NCBI GenBank assembly: GCA_964640125.1
Contig: CAZXGG010000014.1
Location: 1-64,000 of the forward strand
From: G020353115 sp964640125
Lineage (GTDB): Bacteria > Bacteroidota > Bacteroidia > Bacteroidales > VadinHA17
Length of the DNA: 64,000 nt
Direction: 5' to 3'
Below are positions 45,193-55,072 of this stretch, piece by piece (within the stretch, counting starts at the first letter, position 1; each line of letters opens with the position of its first letter). A program made the translations under genes and the position numbers. Below the pieces are notes generated by a model that did not search any database, had not been told where the DNA came from, and worked only from the letters and a program-made list of their open reading frames with translations.

Positions 45193-47676
45193 TCAGATGT
45201 TTACGGTTATTGTGAACTTGAATGCAAAGTTATCAATAGTTTTGGTTAGCGAGTAGGATCCATACCGGTAGAATGCACCAATCCCGATCCCGAAAAACCA
45301 CTGATTCAACAGGTCATTAATGAGGATACCGGATTCAAAATAACCTTTTTCCATTGTCTTGCGCTGCAGGTTGCTATGGTTATCCGACGTTTTTCTGTCT
45401 CCAAATCCAATGTTGTTTATCCAGACTATCGATGGTCTGAAGGTTTTTGATGGAGGGCGGATTTCCCCGAAATTCTGCTGGTAAAAGAACGATACAAAGC
45501 GGTCGGAAGCAAACTCATCCATTCGCATGGTCGCAAAACTGTTTGCCGTTTCAACAGTAAAATCTTTATAACTTCCGTTTCCGTTGTAAAGCAAAGAAAA
45601 GGGGACATCACCCGATACCATCCCTCCGGTAAGGGTTAACCCGACCTCCCCCAGGTTCCTTGTTCTGATCAGTTTCGATAGCTTCATTTCAAGTTTGGTG
45701 TATTCTAACTGGCTATCGAACCAGTTGATCCCCTGTATTATATTACCGCACAGGACCGGGTATTCAGTTCCCACCGAGACAAACTGATCAGAGATTTTCA
45801 GAAACTTCTCTTTATAAGCAAACCGGAACGAAAGTCCGATCTCGGTGTAGCGTGAATTTCCAAGGTAAACTTTTGGATTTGTATCATCGTAGCTAAAGAG
45901 ATAATCCTTTCCAAAGGTGACCAATCTCTGGTCCATATATAGTGTGGTTTGCAGGTGTCTGTGAGAATGGTAGCTTAAAGAGATTTTATATTCTGTAAAC
46001 TGGTCCATCTCTTCGATCAGGTACATCCGGTATGCTTCGGACGAAATTTCAGTTCGTTCCTTCAGAAAGTGATAACCTCCCGGTTCTTCCACATCTTTCC
46101 GATAGGTTGTTTCCAGTTTTATTACGGGATCCTCACTGATTTTCACCGATATTTTCCCGCCATATTTGATCTCATTGTCTCTGAATCCGTAGGCAAAATA
46201 ACCTCCCAGGCTAACAAACCGGGAAAGTTTATTGTTGGTTACTGCACCAACCCCGATACGGATCCCTTCATAATCATTATAGTTAAGCAGTGAAGTGTAG
46301 TCAATGTGTAAAAAGCGGAAAGGTATATATCCGGTAACAAAAGTCTCGAAGGTATTTAGCCTTCGATCCAGGTTGAGTGCTCTTCCAAGGGAATCGACAA
46401 CATGATATGTTGTGGTATCTTTCGCAGTGAGGGCTTCTGTGCGGTATTGTTTCCAGAACTCTTCCGGTTTTTTTGTCGCTCCCTGCTCTACTTCAAATTC
46501 CAATCCGTCAAACCTCTTTCTCTCCAATAGCGGATTTAGTTGGATGTTTGATAGGGTGGTTTTTCCAATACCGTAAAGTTTGAGGGAGTTATCTTTTCCA
46601 GCTGATCCTCCTGTTTGGGGACCATAGATGGTAAGATCGGTGTTCAGCTGAACAGGGAACCATTGAGTTCCCTCCAGCAAAGCATATTTCTGTTGGATCG
46701 TAATATCCATCATGTTATTTGGGCCGGGAGCTGTAGCGACCACATTTTGAATGGCATACCGGTTCGAATTAATGTGAAAGAAGCCTTCCATTCCATCAAA
46801 CACTTTCCCTTTTTTGGGCTGGAAAGAGATTACGAACAGGCTATCGTTGTTCTCAGTGTAAATTGTGTCCTCCAGGATAAAAAGGTATTTATTGGTGCTC
46901 CCTTTACTGATGGGATTCAGGTAATCTTTTTCCATAATCCGGATAAAATCGTTGTAAAAGGAGAAAGATTGAACCTGGGTAGCAATGATTGAAAAGGTTG
47001 GGTTTTTAAATCCGGATACCCTGGATGCAATCACTTTTTCACTGTTTTGATCCGGATGCCTGAATTCCCGTTGGCTGACAGATTCCAACAGGAAAAGGTG
47101 TTGTTTCTTAATGAGTTCACCGAGCCTGGCTAAATTGGAATCCGGTATAGAAAATGGATTCTGTTCAAGATCAGGCAGCGACAGGGAATCTATTCCCGCC
47201 AGGCTATCTGCATCCATGGTAATATAGAACTTATTATATGCCGTATAGGTAAATGCCTCTCGCTCTTCCGGATCGTTTATTTTTCTGTTTTCATACACTT
47301 TTTCAATGATTCGGTGAGCTGGATTGATTTCCGGGAAAACTTTCACCTCATCAATCCTGTAGGCTTTGGCTTTCAACCGGATAACGATTGTCTTGTTGAT
47401 ATTGGAACCGGTCAGATCATACCATTCGGAATGATATCCCACGCAGGAAAAGGTAAGGGTGTTAATTCCACGGTCAGCCGGAATAGAAAAACGGCCATCG
47501 ATCTGGGAGGTTGTTCCTCTTCCGGAGGTATTGAAAAGTATGGTTACGAATGGCAGGGACGTTCCCGTTTTTGAATCAACAACCACACCATGATAATGAT
47601 TTTCCTGAGACGGTGAACGGAAAACGGAGAAACCCAGGATTAAAGCGATAAATATGTAACTTTTTTTGTGGTTCAA
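45193..47676 (-). CDS. DUF5686 outer-membrane protein with carboxypeptidase-like regulatory domain
   Basis: This 827-residue protein has a signal peptide (to about residue 24). A carboxypeptidase-regulatory-like beta-sandwich follows (about 27-115: GVVVDSKTGTSLPFVTILF, GRFSIPADRG, LTFSCVGYHSEW). The remainder is a long DUF5686 region ending in strand-rich sequence (FKFTITVNI), consistent with an outer-membrane beta-barrel. The family is confined to Bacteroidota; its function is unknown. The start is a TTG at 47676, since no ATG occurs before the signal peptide. It lies 17 bp after the pseudouridine synthase and 10 bp before era. Confidence 0.82.
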   Translation of the reverse strand: MNHKKSYIFIALILGFSVFRSPSQENHYHGVVVDSKTGTSLPFVTILFNTSGRGTTSQIDGRFSIPADRGINTLTFSCVGYHSEWYDLTGSNINKTIVIRLKAKAYRIDEVKVFPEINPAHRIIEKVYENRKINDPEEREAFTYTAYNKFYITMDADSLAGIDSLSLPDLEQNPFSIPDSNLARLGELIKKQHLFLLESVSQREFRHPDQNSEKVIASRVSGFKNPTFSIIATQVQSFSFYNDFIRIMEKDYLNPISKGSTNKYLFILEDTIYTENNDSLFVISFQPKKGKVFDGMEGFFHINSNRYAIQNVVATAPGPNNMMDITIQQKYALLEGTQWFPVQLNTDLTIYGPQTGGSAGKDNSLKLYGIGKTTLSNIQLNPLLERKRFDGLEFEVEQGATKKPEEFWKQYRTEALTAKDTTTYHVVDSLGRALNLDRRLNTFETFVTGYIPFRFLHIDYTSLLNYNDYEGIRIGVGAVTNNKLSRFVSLGGYFAYGFRDNEIKYGGKISVKISEDPVIKLETTYRKDVEEPGGYHFLKERTEISSEAYRMYLIEEMDQFTEYKISLSYHSHRHLQTTLYMDQRLVTFGKDYLFSYDDTNPKVYLGNSRYTEIGLSFRFAYKEKFLKISDQFVSVGTEYPVLCGNIIQGINWFDSQLEYTKLEMKLSKLIRTRNLGEVGLTLTGGMVSGDVPFSLLYNGNGSYKDFTVETANSFATMRMDEFASDRFVSFFYQQNFGEIRPPSKTFRPSIVWINNIGFGDRKTSDNHSNLQRKTMEKGYFESGILINDLLNQWFFGIGIGAFYRYGSYSLTKTIDNFAFKFTITVNI

Positions 47677-47693
47677 AAGTGCAACGGTGAATT

Positions 47694-48452
47694 TTATTTG
47701 TACTTCCCTGTTTTCAGCATGATGATCTCTTTTTCCTTAAGGTATCTCCACTCACCCCGTGCAAGGCCTTTTTTTGTTAAACCGGCAAAATAGACCCGGT
47801 CAAGCTTTATGATCCTGTATCCAAGATGTTCAAATATCCGTCGTATAATTCTGTTTTTTCCGGAGTGTATCTCAATACCAACCTGTTTTTTATCTGCCGG
47901 ATCAACATAAGCAGCAGCATCAGCAAAAACTTTTCCGTCAGGAAGATCAATCCCGTTAACGAGTTGATCCAGATCATCTCCCTTCACGTTTTTGTTTAGA
48001 AATACGTGATAGATTTTTTTACGGTTATATTTTGGATGGGTTAGTCTTGTTGTTAATTCTCCATCGTTGGTCAGGAGTAAAACGCCGGTTGTCATACGGT
48101 CTAACCGGCCCACCGGATACACTCTTTCCGGACAGGCTCTCTGAACAAGATCTGTCACTTTCTTCCTGGCATACGGATCGTCTGTAGTGGTGACAAAGTC
48201 TTTTGGTTTATTCAGCAGGATATATACCTTTTTTTCCTTCGAAAGGATTTTACCGTCGTATTTTATCACATCGGATGGAGCAACTTTGGTACCCAGGATA
48301 TTGGTTACCCTGCCGTTAACACTGATCAATCCTGCACGAATCAGGTCATCTGCTTCCCTTCTTGAACAAAGACCTGTATTTGCTATGTATTTGTTCAATC
48401 GGATACCTTCACTGCGTTCAATCCTTTGACTTGTTTTCCCCGGTTTTTGCAT
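47694..48452 (-). CDS. rRNA pseudouridine synthase (RsuA/RluB/RluF family)
   Basis: This 252-residue protein has an N-terminal S4 RNA-binding domain (about residues 13-60: IRLNKYIANTGLCSRREADDL) and a catalytic domain. The active-site aspartate lies in VGRLDRMTTGVLLLTNDG (about residue 118), and the later GKNRIIRRIFEHLGY is also typical. Members modify uridines in 16S or 23S rRNA; which one cannot be read here, though RluB-like is likely. It heads the minus-strand run to DUF5686, era and der, so several ribosome-assembly genes lie together. It is divergent from glmM. Confidence 0.9.
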   Translation of the reverse strand: MQKPGKTSQRIERSEGIRLNKYIANTGLCSRREADDLIRAGLISVNGRVTNILGTKVAPSDVIKYDGKILSKEKKVYILLNKPKDFVTTTDDPYARKKVTDLVQRACPERVYPVGRLDRMTTGVLLLTNDGELTTRLTHPKYNRKKIYHVFLNKNVKGDDLDQLVNGIDLPDGKVFADAAAYVDPADKKQVGIEIHSGKNRIIRRIFEHLGYRIIKLDRVYFAGLTKKGLARGEWRYLKEKEIIMLKTGKYK

Positions 48453-48596
48453 GGATCCTTGTTATTACGACCGCAAAGGTACGATTTTAACGGATGGGAT
48501 TTACCGGTATGTGTGATTTCACATTCCGATTATGTCGGTTTATTTTTGACATTTCAGCTATTTTTACTGAAATTTGGTTCTCTATTATCTTGAATT

Positions 48597-49994
48597 ATGG
48601 CCCTTATACAATCGATTTCCGGAATCCGTGGCACCCTTGGCGATCTGCCTGGTGAAGGACTTACTCCTGTGGATATTGTGAAATTTGTTTCGGCTTATGG
48701 AACATGGCTGTCGGATCGTTTTAAGAACAGGAAATTAACCGTAGTTGTTGGCAGGGATGCAAGAGTTTCCGGCAGAATGGTAAACCAGATCGTAACGGGG
48801 ACGTTAATGGGTTGTGGAATTGACATCCTTGATCTTGGAATGGTCTCTACACCCACTGTTGAGATCGCCATTGCAGAAGAACAAGCCCAGGGCGGGATTG
48901 TCATTACAGCCAGTCATAATCCATCCAACTGGAATGCCTTAAAGCTATTGAATGAAAAGGGAGAATTTGTTAATGAAAAGGATGGAATGGCCATTTTATT
49001 ACTGGCAGAAAAAAGCAGGTATCAATTTGTTCAGGGGGCAAACATTGGGCATATGGTTACTGACAACACCTTTTCCGGGAAACACATTAACAAAATTGTT
49101 GAGCTGGACCTGGTTGACAGGGATGCAATAGACGGAGCGAATTTCAAGATCGTTGTTGATGGGATTAATTCGGTTGGCGGAATGGTGGTTCCAGAACTTC
49201 TCCGGGCATTGGGAGTTCAGGATATCATTGAAATAAATTGTATACCGGATGGCAACTTCGCACATAATCCGGAACCGTTACCGGAACACCTGGAGACCCT
49301 GTCGCAAACGGTAAAGCGGACGGGTGCAAATCTTGGTATTGTGGTTGATCCGGATGTGGACAGGTTGGCTCTGGTAAACGAAGACGGATCAATGTTCGGA
49401 GAGGAGTATACACTGGTCGCCGTTGCCGATTACGTTTTACAACACAAACCCGGGAACACAGTTTCAAACCTCTCTTCTACCCGGGCATTAGCGGATATTG
49501 CAGGCAAATATGGATGTAACCATTTTGTTTCAGCTGTGGGTGAAGTGAACGTGGTGGAGATGATGAAGCAAAAGAATGCAGTCATTGGAGGGGAGGGGAA
49601 TGGGGGTGTAATTTTATCAGAATTTCATTATGGAAGAGATGCCCTGGTGGGTATTGCCCTGTTCCTTACCCACCTGGCAAAGTCCGGCCTCTCCTGTTTA
49701 GCATTGAGAAGATCCTATCCCGATTACTATATGTCCAAGAACAAACTCCCTTTTTCTTCCGACACAGATGTCGACAGGTTGCTGGCTGAGATCAAAAAGA
49801 GATTTAAAGATCACCCGGTTAACGATACGGATGGGGTACGAATTGATTTCGGGAAAGAATGGGTGCATTTACGCAAATCCAACACAGAGCCGATTATCCG
49901 GGTTTATGCTGAGAGTGATAGCATGGAACATGCCAATTCCCTGGCAGTGACAATCATCAACGAGATTACGCCTTTCCTGACCCCCGGCAAATAA
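48597..49994 (+). CDS. glmM: Phosphoglucosamine mutase
   Basis: This 465-residue alpha-D-phosphohexomutase has the active-site serine loop TASHNPSNWNALKLL (about residue 101), the metal loop DPDVDRLALV (about 244), the sugar loop GGEGNGGV (about 332), and the C-terminal phosphate loop RKSNTEPIIRVYAES. It likely converts glucosamine-6-phosphate to glucosamine-1-phosphate for peptidoglycan and LPS. Related phosphomannomutases have similar motifs, so the substrate is inferred. It is transcribed away from the pseudouridine synthase and followed by a 430-bp repeat-bearing spacer. Confidence 0.88.
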   Translation: MALIQSISGIRGTLGDLPGEGLTPVDIVKFVSAYGTWLSDRFKNRKLTVVVGRDARVSGRMVNQIVTGTLMGCGIDILDLGMVSTPTVEIAIAEEQAQGGIVITASHNPSNWNALKLLNEKGEFVNEKDGMAILLLAEKSRYQFVQGANIGHMVTDNTFSGKHINKIVELDLVDRDAIDGANFKIVVDGINSVGGMVVPELLRALGVQDIIEINCIPDGNFAHNPEPLPEHLETLSQTVKRTGANLGIVVDPDVDRLALVNEDGSMFGEEYTLVAVADYVLQHKPGNTVSNLSSTRALADIAGKYGCNHFVSAVGEVNVVEMMKQKNAVIGGEGNGGVILSEFHYGRDALVGIALFLTHLAKSGLSCLALRRSYPDYYMSKNKLPFSSDTDVDRLLAEIKKRFKDHPVNDTDGVRIDFGKEWVHLRKSNTEPIIRVYAESDSMEHANSLAVTIINEITPFLTPGK

Positions 49995-50012
49995 TTTGTA
50001 TTGCATCGCAGT

Positions 50013-50182
50013 TGGCCCGCTTTATCTGGTTTACTTCAAAAACAGGGCTTTCCATGCTTTCGCATGGATGCCCTGGGCTACCACTATGTCACTCCTGCCT
50101 GGCAGGCACGGCCTTCAGAGTTTAAAATGATTTATTCTACCATCCACTTGAATCCTGCGAGCGCATTCCCCGCTGCTTGCGG
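50013..50182. repeat. Intergenic hairpin cluster, partial copy of the 63.1/63.6-kb element
   Basis: The gene-free stretch 49995-50427 holds a GCAGTTGG(C)CCG box (50010-50019). After about 23 bp comes a two-part hairpin: CAGGGC / GCCCTG outside (50043-50048, 50070-50075) and TCCATGC / GCATGGA inside (50051-50057, 50062-50068). GGCTA follows. This is the order seen at 63141-63206 and 63620-63684. Two further hairpins follow: CCTGCC-T-GGCAGG (50094-50106) and CCGC-TGCTT-GCGG (50170-50182). The hairpins have no T-run typical of terminators. Confidence 0.6.
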
Positions 50183-50342
50183 TGAGGAGTTTCAATACTT
50201 ATAGATCATTTTGGGACTATTGAACTCACGGTAAAAAAAAATCATGGGCCGGATGGAATAAATACCCGGTTTGAGATGTCAAATAATCTGAGACGATATG
50301 CACTTTTTATAAAGAAGTTAAAAAGTGTTAAAAAGATATTTG

Positions 50343-50375
50343 ATTGCTGAGGGATTGATATTTTTATTACTTTTG
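50343..50375 (+). promoter_or_regulatory. Promoter of the MacA-FtsX-TolC-like operon
   Basis: ATTG at 50343-50346 and TACTTTTG at 50368-50375, separated by 21 bp, match the -33/-7 pattern. Transcription would start near 50381, leaving a leader of about 47 nt before the ATG at 50428. Confidence 0.5.
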
Positions 50376-50427
50376 GGCGCAATTTTTAAGATGTGACTGC
50401 GGACCCATTTTTATAAACTTTATTCAA

Positions 50428-51978
50428 ATGAAAAAGACGATCTTTATTATTGCAGGAGCCATTGTCATTGTTATTGTTGGCCTTGTTATTTTCAGTAAGT
50501 TGACTTCTACGGATGACATCTCCCGTTTGGAAGTTGAGGTTACCAGGGGGAAATTTGAAATCCTTGTTACCATTACCGGTGAGTTGCAGGCAGAAAGATC
50601 AACCAATATCATGGCACCGGCAGAATTGCGGAGCAGGAACCTGCGGTTCAATCAGCTCAAAATCCAGGATTTAATACCTGAGGGTACCGTTGTTGATTCC
50701 GGAGATTATGTTGCCCAGCTTGATAAAGCTGAAGCCGATAATAGTTTGAAAGATGCGATGGATAGGCTTGAGCAGAGCGAATCGGCAATGCTTAAAGTAA
50801 AGCTTGATACCACCATTCAGCTCAGGAATTTACGGGACGAACTGATCAATCTCAATTACAGCATGGAGGAGATGGGAATCACCCTTGAACAGTCAAAATT
50901 TGAACCACCTGCAACCATACGTCAGGCTCAGATCAACCTGGATAAGGCCAGGAGAGCATATGACCAGGCAGTGAAGAATTATCAACTGAGGGTAAGGCAG
51001 GCCCAGGCAGATATGCGGGAAGCAGAAATTGATCTGTCCAGACGGCAACGTACCCTGGATGAGATGAATAGTGTACTTGATAAATTTACCATATTTGCTC
51101 CTGGATCGGGGATGGTTATCTATCAGAAGGAGTTCAGTGGCCAAAAACGAACTGTCGGGTCAACCATCAGTCCATGGGATCTGACGGTAGCCACCTTACC
51201 GGACCTTTCATCAATGATTTCCAAAACGTATGTTAATGAGATAGATGTAAGTAAACTTGAAGTTGGACAAATAGTCCGAATTGGCGTAGATGCATTTCCT
51301 GAGAAAAAGTACACGGGTGTGATTACGGATGTGGCGAATATCGGCGAACAGTTGCCAAATACGGATGCCAAGGTATTTGAAGTGATCATTGATGTAAATG
51401 AAACCGATCCGATCCTCAGACCATCCATGACAACCAGCAATCAGATTGTTACATCTATGTATGACGATGTACTGTATATCCCGCTTGAAGCGGTTCATGC
51501 CACAGATAGTTTTTCGTATGTATATACCAAAAATGGATATAAGCAAATCGTTGTTCTCGGGGAGTCGAATGAGAATGAGATCGTTGTAGAAATGGGATTG
51601 GAAGAGGGAGATAAATTATTGTTGTCAATTCCTGAAGAGCCCGAAAAATTCGCTCTTCTTGGAGAGGAATTACTTCAGATTATAGTCCAGAGGGAGGAGC
51701 AAAAACGATTGGAAGAGGAAGCGATTCAACAGGAAGCAGCAAAGAGAGCAGCAGAAAGGGAAGAACGGATGAGGATATTAAGACAGAATTCGCAGGATCA
51801 GTTCAGAACCGAGAGAGACTCCGGCACACAGCCTGCAACCCAAAGGGTCAGACAATCAAGCGGTGATCAAGTACAGTCCGGGCAGCAGGAAGAACGTCAG
51901 AAGCCTGCTGAAAATGGCTCGAACAAGCCCGGGAATGATGGAAAGACTGAAGAAAAAACACAGGAGGAGAAGAAATAA
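50428..51978 (+). CDS. HlyD/MacA-like periplasmic adaptor
   Basis: This 516-residue protein has an N-terminal membrane anchor (about residues 3-24). An adaptor core follows: a lipoyl half with ILVTITGELQAERS, a long coiled-coil hairpin (about 95-215, Glu/Lys/Arg rich), then FTIFAPGSGMVIYQKE and a beta-barrel region (VGQIVRIGVDAFPEKKYTG). The C-terminal 90 residues are an unusual Glu/Gln/Arg-rich low-complexity tail. It should link the FtsX-type permease and TolC-like channel encoded next in an export system. The next gene begins 31 bp later. No ATPase gene is in the cluster. Confidence 0.85.
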   Translation: MKKTIFIIAGAIVIVIVGLVIFSKLTSTDDISRLEVEVTRGKFEILVTITGELQAERSTNIMAPAELRSRNLRFNQLKIQDLIPEGTVVDSGDYVAQLDKAEADNSLKDAMDRLEQSESAMLKVKLDTTIQLRNLRDELINLNYSMEEMGITLEQSKFEPPATIRQAQINLDKARRAYDQAVKNYQLRVRQAQADMREAEIDLSRRQRTLDEMNSVLDKFTIFAPGSGMVIYQKEFSGQKRTVGSTISPWDLTVATLPDLSSMISKTYVNEIDVSKLEVGQIVRIGVDAFPEKKYTGVITDVANIGEQLPNTDAKVFEVIIDVNETDPILRPSMTTSNQIVTSMYDDVLYIPLEAVHATDSFSYVYTKNGYKQIVVLGESNENEIVVEMGLEEGDKLLLSIPEEPEKFALLGEELLQIIVQREEQKRLEEEAIQQEAAKRAAEREERMRILRQNSQDQFRTERDSGTQPATQRVRQSSGDQVQSGQQEERQKPAENGSNKPGNDGKTEEKTQEEKK

Positions 51979-52009
51979 AACTTGCTGATTCAATTTTATA
52001 ATATGTGGA

Positions 52010-53377
52010 ATGAAAAGATATTTTCATGATATAGTCATTGCCTTTGAATCGATATTATCGAATAAGCTAAAGTCGATACTTACAGCACTTGGGATTATTT
52101 TTGGAGTTGCTGCCGTGATCAGTATGCTGGCCATTGGAAAGGGCGCACAACAGGAGATCCTTGAACAGATTAAGATGGTTGGAGTGAATAATATTCTGAT
52201 TAATCCAATCGTTCAGGAAGAGACAGGAGAGAATGGTGACAATGGAGAGGAATCATCCGGTGAAAAACAGCAATCCAAATTCTCCAGGGGATTGTCTATA
52301 CTGGATGTTCAGTCTATTCGAAACCAGATACCATCCGTTCAGAGGATTAGCCCTGAAATTGGGTTGAATTCTTATGCTATGCAAAGCGGTAAAAGATTTC
52401 CGGCCAAACTGGTGGGGGTAACCAATGACTATTTTGAATTGTATAACCTGGCCCTCACAGAAGGTGTCTTCTTCAATGATTATCAGGAGGAACACGGTAT
52501 CCAGGTATGTGTCATCGGGGCAAATATTGATGCCAAATTTTTTCCTAAAACCAATCCCATCAACCAATATGTTAAATTCGGAGCTGTATGGTTAAAGGTT
52601 ATTGGAGTACTTGAAAAGACAGAAGTCACCCTTACAGGATTTGAAGAGGCAGGTGTCAATGTTTACAATGATAACATCTACATTCCGGTGAAGACCATGT
52701 TGATGCGCTTTCAAAACAGGGCATTGGTAAATACAAAACTTAATGTTGGGGCAACTGTCATGATGCGTGGAATGGGTTTTATGTCAGTACGCTCCAGTAA
52801 TCCCTCACAGAATACATCCTCCAATTATAACCAGCTGGATAGAATTGTCGTTCAGGTTAAGGAAACCGGACAACTGCAGCCAACAACAGAAGTGCTGAGC
52901 CGCATGATCCTCAGGCGGCATTCGGATGTCAAGGATTTTGAAATTACCGTACCTGAACTGCTACTTAAACAACAACAGCGGACAAAAGATATTTTTAACA
53001 TTGTTCTTGGAGCCATTGCCAGCATTTCCCTGGTTGTCGGTGGGATCGGGATCATGAATATCATGTTTGCATCGGTCATGGAAAGGATAAAGGAAATTGG
53101 AACAAGAATGGCTATCGGAGCCAAGAAAAAGGATATTGTGGTACAGTTCCTTTCCGAGGCAATCCTGATCAGTGTAACCGGTGGATTTATCGGAGTGGTG
53201 CTTGGAATTGTCCTGTCCAAACTGATCCATGAGATATCCGGGATATTAACCATTGTATCCCCGTTTTCGGTTATTGTTGCATTCGGTGTTTCTGCAGCCG
53301 TGGGAGTGGTATTCGGTTATTCACCTGCAAAAAGAGCCTCGGAAAGAGATCCAATTGAATCATTACGATATGAATGA
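52010..53377 (+). CDS. MacB-type ABC transporter permease without ATPase domain
   Basis: This 455-residue protein has the MacB permease layout: a first helix (about residues 20-42: KSILTALGIIFGVAAVISML, then AIGKGAQQ), a large periplasmic domain (about 45-325) and three C-terminal helices. The FtsX region includes GIGIMNIMFASVMERIKEIG and GTRMAIGAKKKDIVVQFL. Unlike E. coli MacB, it has no N-terminal ATP-binding domain, so it needs a separate ATPase. The LolD-like ATPase at 60674 is a candidate but is not adjacent. It is part of the adaptor-permease-TolC operon and probably exports a peptide, lipid or drug; the substrate is unknown. Confidence 0.88.
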   Translation: MKRYFHDIVIAFESILSNKLKSILTALGIIFGVAAVISMLAIGKGAQQEILEQIKMVGVNNILINPIVQEETGENGDNGEESSGEKQQSKFSRGLSILDVQSIRNQIPSVQRISPEIGLNSYAMQSGKRFPAKLVGVTNDYFELYNLALTEGVFFNDYQEEHGIQVCVIGANIDAKFFPKTNPINQYVKFGAVWLKVIGVLEKTEVTLTGFEEAGVNVYNDNIYIPVKTMLMRFQNRALVNTKLNVGATVMMRGMGFMSVRSSNPSQNTSSNYNQLDRIVVQVKETGQLQPTTEVLSRMILRRHSDVKDFEITVPELLLKQQQRTKDIFNIVLGAIASISLVVGGIGIMNIMFASVMERIKEIGTRMAIGAKKKDIVVQFLSEAILISVTGGFIGVVLGIVLSKLIHEISGILTIVSPFSVIVAFGVSAAVGVVFGYSPAKRASERDPIESLRYE

Positions 53378-53411
53378 ATTATTCTATCCGGGAAGTAAAA
53401 ACCGTTTTCAA

Positions 53412-54905
53412 ATGAAAAGAATCATTATAGTTCTGCTGCCATTACTGATTATTGTTTGCTCCACGACCATGGTAAAATCACAGACTGTAAAAAAGCTAAC
53501 ACTCGAGCAGGTTTTACAGCTGGCCAGAGATCAATCCCCCAACGCCATCCTGGCAAAACATCGTTTCCGGGGTAATTATTGGCAGTTCAGGACCTTTAAG
53601 GCAAAATACCGGCCTTCGCTGAATTTATCAGGAGATATTCCCAGGTACAGCCACCGGTACACGCTCATTCCCGACCCGGTAACCGGTAAATATAACTATG
53701 TTGAAACAAACTCCGTTCAATCTTCACTTGAACTGGGTTTGACTCAAAACATCGGTTTTACCGGTGGAACCATTTCTCTGTTTACTGATTTACAGCGAAA
53801 TGATGAAATGGGGGATGATCCTGGTTCAGAATATGTATCAACTCCCTTGAGCATACGGTACCAGCAGTCGATCTCGACCTACAATCCGTTGAAGTGGGAA
53901 AAACGGATTGAACCGCTCGCCTATGAAGAAGCAAAGAAAAATTATATCAACTCCATTGAAATGGTTCATCGCCAGGTTGTTAACCTGTTTTTCAACCTTG
54001 CACTTGCGGAACTCAACATTAATATATCAGAGGTGAATTATTCCAATGCAGATACCCTGTACCGGATTGCACAGGGACGTTACAATATTGGGACCATTGC
54101 TGAGGATGAGCTGCTTCAGATGGAGTTGAGGTTGCTGAATGCAGGGACTGAATTGAACCAGGCAGGGATAAACCTCCAGGTATCGGAGTTCCAGCTCAGA
54201 TCTTTCCTGGGTTTCAATGAAACGGTCAAACTAGAGTTGATTATTCCTTCAGAGATACCGGAACTGGAAGTAGATGTAGAAAAAGCCGTTGAGGAAGCAA
54301 GGGCTAATAATCCGGAAATACTATCTTTAGAGAGACAACTTCTTGAGGCTGCACAGAGTGTAGCTGAAGCCAAGTCTCAAAAAGGGCTGACTGCTGATCT
54401 GTTTGCCTCATTTGGTTTGACAAAACAGACAGAAGATGGTCTCCCGGACGCATATCAGTCACCGTATAATCAGACCCAGGTAGTAAATGTTGGATTTGAA
54501 ATGCCCATTCTTAACTGGGGACTGGGCAGGGGAAGATACCGGATGGCTCAATCGGAAGAAGAAGTTGTACGGACCCAGGTCCAGCAGGCACAGATCGATT
54601 TCGAACAGAATATTTTCCTGAATGTTATGCAATTCAACCTGCAGGACGATCAGTTAATAATTGCTGCCAAAGCAGATACAATTGCCCAGAAGCGGTATGA
54701 TGTTACCAAACAACGGTTTTATATTGGAAGAATTGATATAACGGATCTAAACATTGCCGACTCCGAAAAGGATGTGGCAAAAAGAGGATACATCACTGCG
54801 CTACGAAATTACTGGTCCTCATTTTATGATGTCCGCCGCCTCACCCTGTATGATTTTATCGAGGATAAAGTGCTTTCTGTCGACTATGATGCACTGGTTG
54901 AATAA
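53412..54905 (+). CDS. TolC-family outer membrane channel
   Basis: This 497-residue protein has a signal peptide from the ATG at 53412 (MKRIIIVLLPLLIIVCSTTM, cleavage near KSQT) and the two-repeat outer-membrane-efflux fold: KLTLEQVLQLARDQSPNAIL at the start, then helical coiled-coil segments. The frame runs upstream to 53253 through the end of the permease gene, and an ATG at 53370 is also available. The 53412 start is chosen for its signal peptide. It completes the adaptor-permease-channel set. Sequence is distinct from the TolC-like gene of the RND operon at 16613. Confidence 0.88.
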   Translation: MKRIIIVLLPLLIIVCSTTMVKSQTVKKLTLEQVLQLARDQSPNAILAKHRFRGNYWQFRTFKAKYRPSLNLSGDIPRYSHRYTLIPDPVTGKYNYVETNSVQSSLELGLTQNIGFTGGTISLFTDLQRNDEMGDDPGSEYVSTPLSIRYQQSISTYNPLKWEKRIEPLAYEEAKKNYINSIEMVHRQVVNLFFNLALAELNINISEVNYSNADTLYRIAQGRYNIGTIAEDELLQMELRLLNAGTELNQAGINLQVSEFQLRSFLGFNETVKLELIIPSEIPELEVDVEKAVEEARANNPEILSLERQLLEAAQSVAEAKSQKGLTADLFASFGLTKQTEDGLPDAYQSPYNQTQVVNVGFEMPILNWGLGRGRYRMAQSEEEVVRTQVQQAQIDFEQNIFLNVMQFNLQDDQLIIAAKADTIAQKRYDVTKQRFYIGRIDITDLNIADSEKDVAKRGYITALRNYWSSFYDVRRLTLYDFIEDKVLSVDYDALVE

Positions 54906-55072
54906 CTCAGCCATACCTGCTTTTTCACTCTCAAAAGATAGAATTCGCCAGGGAACCGGAGGGAGCTGTTGATGTTATAGAACAGGTCATACCCGCAGGT
55001 GTTTCAATTGTTCGGTTTTTTGGTTAATTTCGTTCCACTCATTCTTACTAATCATCATAAAAACCAAAAAAT

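Noticed and set aside
53253..53411. N-terminal extension of the second TolC-like protein
   Set aside because: It overlaps the permease gene and would place the signal peptide internally.
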